A stretch of DNA of 7,175 bases, from assembly GCA_903828025.1 (NCBI GenBank), contig CAIKKO010000419.1, positions 1 to 7,175 of the forward strand, written 5' to 3'. The notes below the pieces were generated by a model. It was not told the origin of the DNA and made no database searches. It was given only the letters and a program-made list of their open reading frames with translations. This DNA comes from an uncultured Sphingomonadales bacterium (lineage in GTDB: Bacteria; Pseudomonadota; Alphaproteobacteria; Sphingomonadales; Sphingomonadaceae). The translations under genes were made by a program, and so were the position numbers. Within the stretch, counting starts at the first letter, position 1; every line of letters begins with the position of its first letter. Below are positions 5,648-7,175 of this stretch, one piece after another.

Positions 5648-6420
5648 TCACGATTGCCGTCGCGAACCAGAAGGGCGGGGTGGGGAAGACCACCACCGCG
5701 ATCAATATTGCCACGGCGCTGGCCGCCACGGGGTGGAAAGTGCTGCTGCTCGACCTCGATCCGCAGGGCAATGCGTCGACCGGCATCGGCGTGAGCGCGG
5801 CGGAGCGGCAGCGCTCCTCATATGACTTGCTGATCGAGCAGGCGAGCGTGACATCGTGCATGATCCCGACGCGGATTCCGGGGCTCGATATCATTCCAGC
5901 GACGGTGGATCTTTCGGGCGCCGAAGTCGAACTGGTCAGCCTGACCGACCGCACCAGCAAGCTGCGCACCGCGCTCGCCGAGGATGCCGGGCACGACATC
6001 TGCCTGATTGACTGCCCGCCCTCGCTGGGGCTGCTGACGCTGAATGCGATGACGGCGGCAGACTCGCTGCTGGTGCCGCTGCAGTGCGAATTCTTCGCGC
6101 TCGAGGGGCTGAGCCAGCTGCTCCAGACGGTCGAACGGGTGCAGGAGCGGTTCAATCCGGAGCTGAGCATTCTGGGCGTGGTGCTCACGATGTACGACCG
6201 GCGCAACCGGCTGACCGACCAGGTCGCCGACGATGTGCGCTCGTGCCTGCACGCGCTGGTGTTCGATGCGGTGATTCCGCGCAATGTCCGGCTCTCGGAA
6301 GCGCCGAGCCACGGGCTTCCGGCGCTGATCTATGACCATGCCTGCGCGGGTTCGCAGGCTTATATGAAGCTGGCGCGCGAGCTGATCGGACGCCTGCCCG
6401 AGCGGAGGAAGGCAGCATGA
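5644..6420 (+). CDS. parA: Chromosome partitioning ATPase ParA (Soj-type), 258 aa
   Basis: ParA is the deviant-Walker ATPase that binds the nucleoid nonspecifically as an ATP dimer and draws ParB-parS complexes towards the new pole. The deviant Walker A motif KGGVGKTT covers 10-17, with signature Lys10 and Lys15. LLLDLDPQGNASTGIG (34-49) is the A' motif and DICLIDCPPSLGLLTLNA (118-135) the Walker B strand. LTMYDRRNRLTDQVADDVR (181-199) and VIPRNVRLSEAPSHGLP (210-226) complete the chromosomal ParA pattern. There is no N-terminal helix-turn-helix extension, so this is the short chromosomal form rather than the plasmid type that autorepresses. ATG at 5644 overlaps the rsmG stop (ATGA), with GAGG 9 nt upstream. 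Its stop overlaps parB by 4 bp. It is probably transcribed from the same run as mnmG-rsmG; no separate promoter is visible, and parS site 3 is 100 bp upstream. Confidence 0.97.
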   Translation: MITIAVANQKGGVGKTTTAINIATALAATGWKVLLLDLDPQGNASTGIGVSAAERQRSSYDLLIEQASVTSCMIPTRIPGLDIIPATVDLSGAEVELVSLTDRTSKLRTALAEDAGHDICLIDCPPSLGLLTLNAMTAADSLLVPLQCEFFALEGLSQLLQTVERVQERFNPELSILGVVLTMYDRRNRLTDQVADDVRSCLHALVFDAVIPRNVRLSEAPSHGLPALIYDHACAGSQAYMKLARELIGRLPERRKAA

Positions 6421-7175
6421 GCGGCGAAGCGGACGGCGGCGCGGTAAAGACGGCCAAGCGGCCCGCGCTGGGCCGGGGGCTGGGCGCGCTGCTGGGCGAG
6501 ACGCGGCGCGAGGAAGCGGTTTCGCGCATTTCGGTTTCGCCACCGACGGACGGGTCCGCGCCGCAAACCGGGCTGGCCATGCTGACCGTCGCCTCGATCG
6601 AGCCGCATCCGGACCAGCCGCGCCGCCACTTCGATGAGGACGCGCTGGAGGAACTGGCGCGCTCGATTGCCGCGCGCGGGGTGATCCAGCCAGTGGTGGT
6701 GCGGCCCTTCGGTGATGGGCGCTACCAGCTCGTCGCCGGTGAACGCCGCTGGCGTGCGGCGCAGCGCGCGCGGTTGCACGAGATTCCCGCCATCGTGCGC
6801 CAGCTCGATGATCGCGAAGTGACGGCGCTCGCGCTGATCGAGAACCTGCAGCGCGAGGATCTCAATCCGGTTGAGGAAGCGCGCGCTTACCAGCGCCTGT
6901 CCGAGCAGGATGGGCTCACCCAGCAGGAAATCGCAACCTTCGTCGACAAGTCGCGCAGCCATGTCGCCAATCTGATGCGCCTGCTCGGTCTGCCGGACGA
7001 AGTGCTTGATATGGTAGAACGAAGCCAGCTTTCCATGGGGCACGCGCGCGCGCTTGCGGTGCTGCCCGATCCGGCTCCGCTGGCGCGCGAGACGGTGGCC
7101 AAAGGGCTGTCGGTCCGCGATGTCGAGCGGCTGGCCAAGCGCGCAAACCGCCCCGATGCCGCCCCGCGCCGCGCC
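6417..7175 (+). CDS. parB: Chromosome partitioning protein ParB, N-terminal 253 residues (runs off window)
   Basis: ParB is the parS-specific CTPase clamp that nucleates the partition complex. The frame is open to the last base (253 codons, no stop). The N-terminal tail has KRPALGRGLGALLG (14-27), the conserved segment that stimulates ParA ATPase. The CTP-binding domain contains IEPHPDQPRRHFD (61-73), GVIQPVVVRP (88-97), VAGERRWRAA (106-115, the GERRxR box) and ALALIENLQREDLNPVEEA (137-155, the ENxQR box). The central helix-turn-helix, which reads parS, is LTQQEIATFVDKSRSHVANLMRLLGLP (167-193), followed by SMGHARALAVLPD (206-218). The C-terminal dimerisation domain lies outside the window. 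ATG at 6417 overlaps the parA stop (ATGA), with GGAGG 8 nt upstream (6404-6408). No frameshift is seen. The three parS sites above are the expected targets. Confidence 0.96.
   Translation, partial: MSGEADGGAVKTAKRPALGRGLGALLGETRREEAVSRISVSPPTDGSAPQTGLAMLTVASIEPHPDQPRRHFDEDALEELARSIAARGVIQPVVVRPFGDGRYQLVAGERRWRAAQRARLHEIPAIVRQLDDREVTALALIENLQREDLNPVEEARAYQRLSEQDGLTQQEIATFVDKSRSHVANLMRLLGLPDEVLDMVERSQLSMGHARALAVLPDPAPLARETVAKGLSVRDVERLAKRANRPDAAPRRA

Overview
The window looks like a near-origin chromosome segment of an alphaproteobacterium, most likely Sphingomonadales (Erythrobacteraceae or Sphingomonadaceae). The base composition is GC-rich. The gene order rho, mnmE, mnmG, rsmG, parA, parB is typical of that group, as are the MnmE N-terminus (DTIFALSSGAPPAAIAVIRISG-type) and the small DUF6489-type protein. 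The taxonomic call comes from recalled family resemblance, not from a search.

Layout. Positions 1-257 hold the 3' end of rho on the + strand. Positions 271-1366 hold a two-gene minus-strand operon: a dienelactone hydrolase-family enzyme (668-1366) followed by a SnoaL/NTF2-fold protein (271-654). It converges on rho with only 13 bp between the stop codons. A 112-bp divergent intergenic region (1367-1478) separates it from a small + strand gene of the DUF6489 type (1479-1748). From there everything reads rightward: mnmE (1770-3065), a 60-bp gap, mnmG (3126-4973), rsmG (4970-5647), parA (5644-6420) and the first 253 codons of parB (6417 to the window end). The last four genes are chained by three consecutive 4-bp ATGA stop/start overlaps.

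Function. MnmE and MnmG together form the enzyme that modifies the wobble uridine of certain tRNAs. RsmG methylates 16S rRNA. ParA and ParB segregate the chromosome by acting on parS. The DNA itself carries three parS sites: one in the mnmE-mnmG gap, overlapping the mnmE stop codon, and two inside the rsmG reading frame. The window therefore holds a complete ParABS locus (apart from the ParB C-terminus), with its centromere spread through the RNA-modification genes next to it.

The main points for a second look are the parS cluster and its ordered half-site series (T/T, T/C, C/C), the coding constraint parS puts on rsmG, a possible leaderless mnmG promoter right next to parS, and an MnmE GTPase domain without a canonical NKxD motif. 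I found no IS element, CRISPR array, tRNA, rRNA or convincing intrinsic terminator, and no gene-free stretch longer than 300 bases. I do not see an undescribed defence or mobile system here; this is mostly a conserved housekeeping region.
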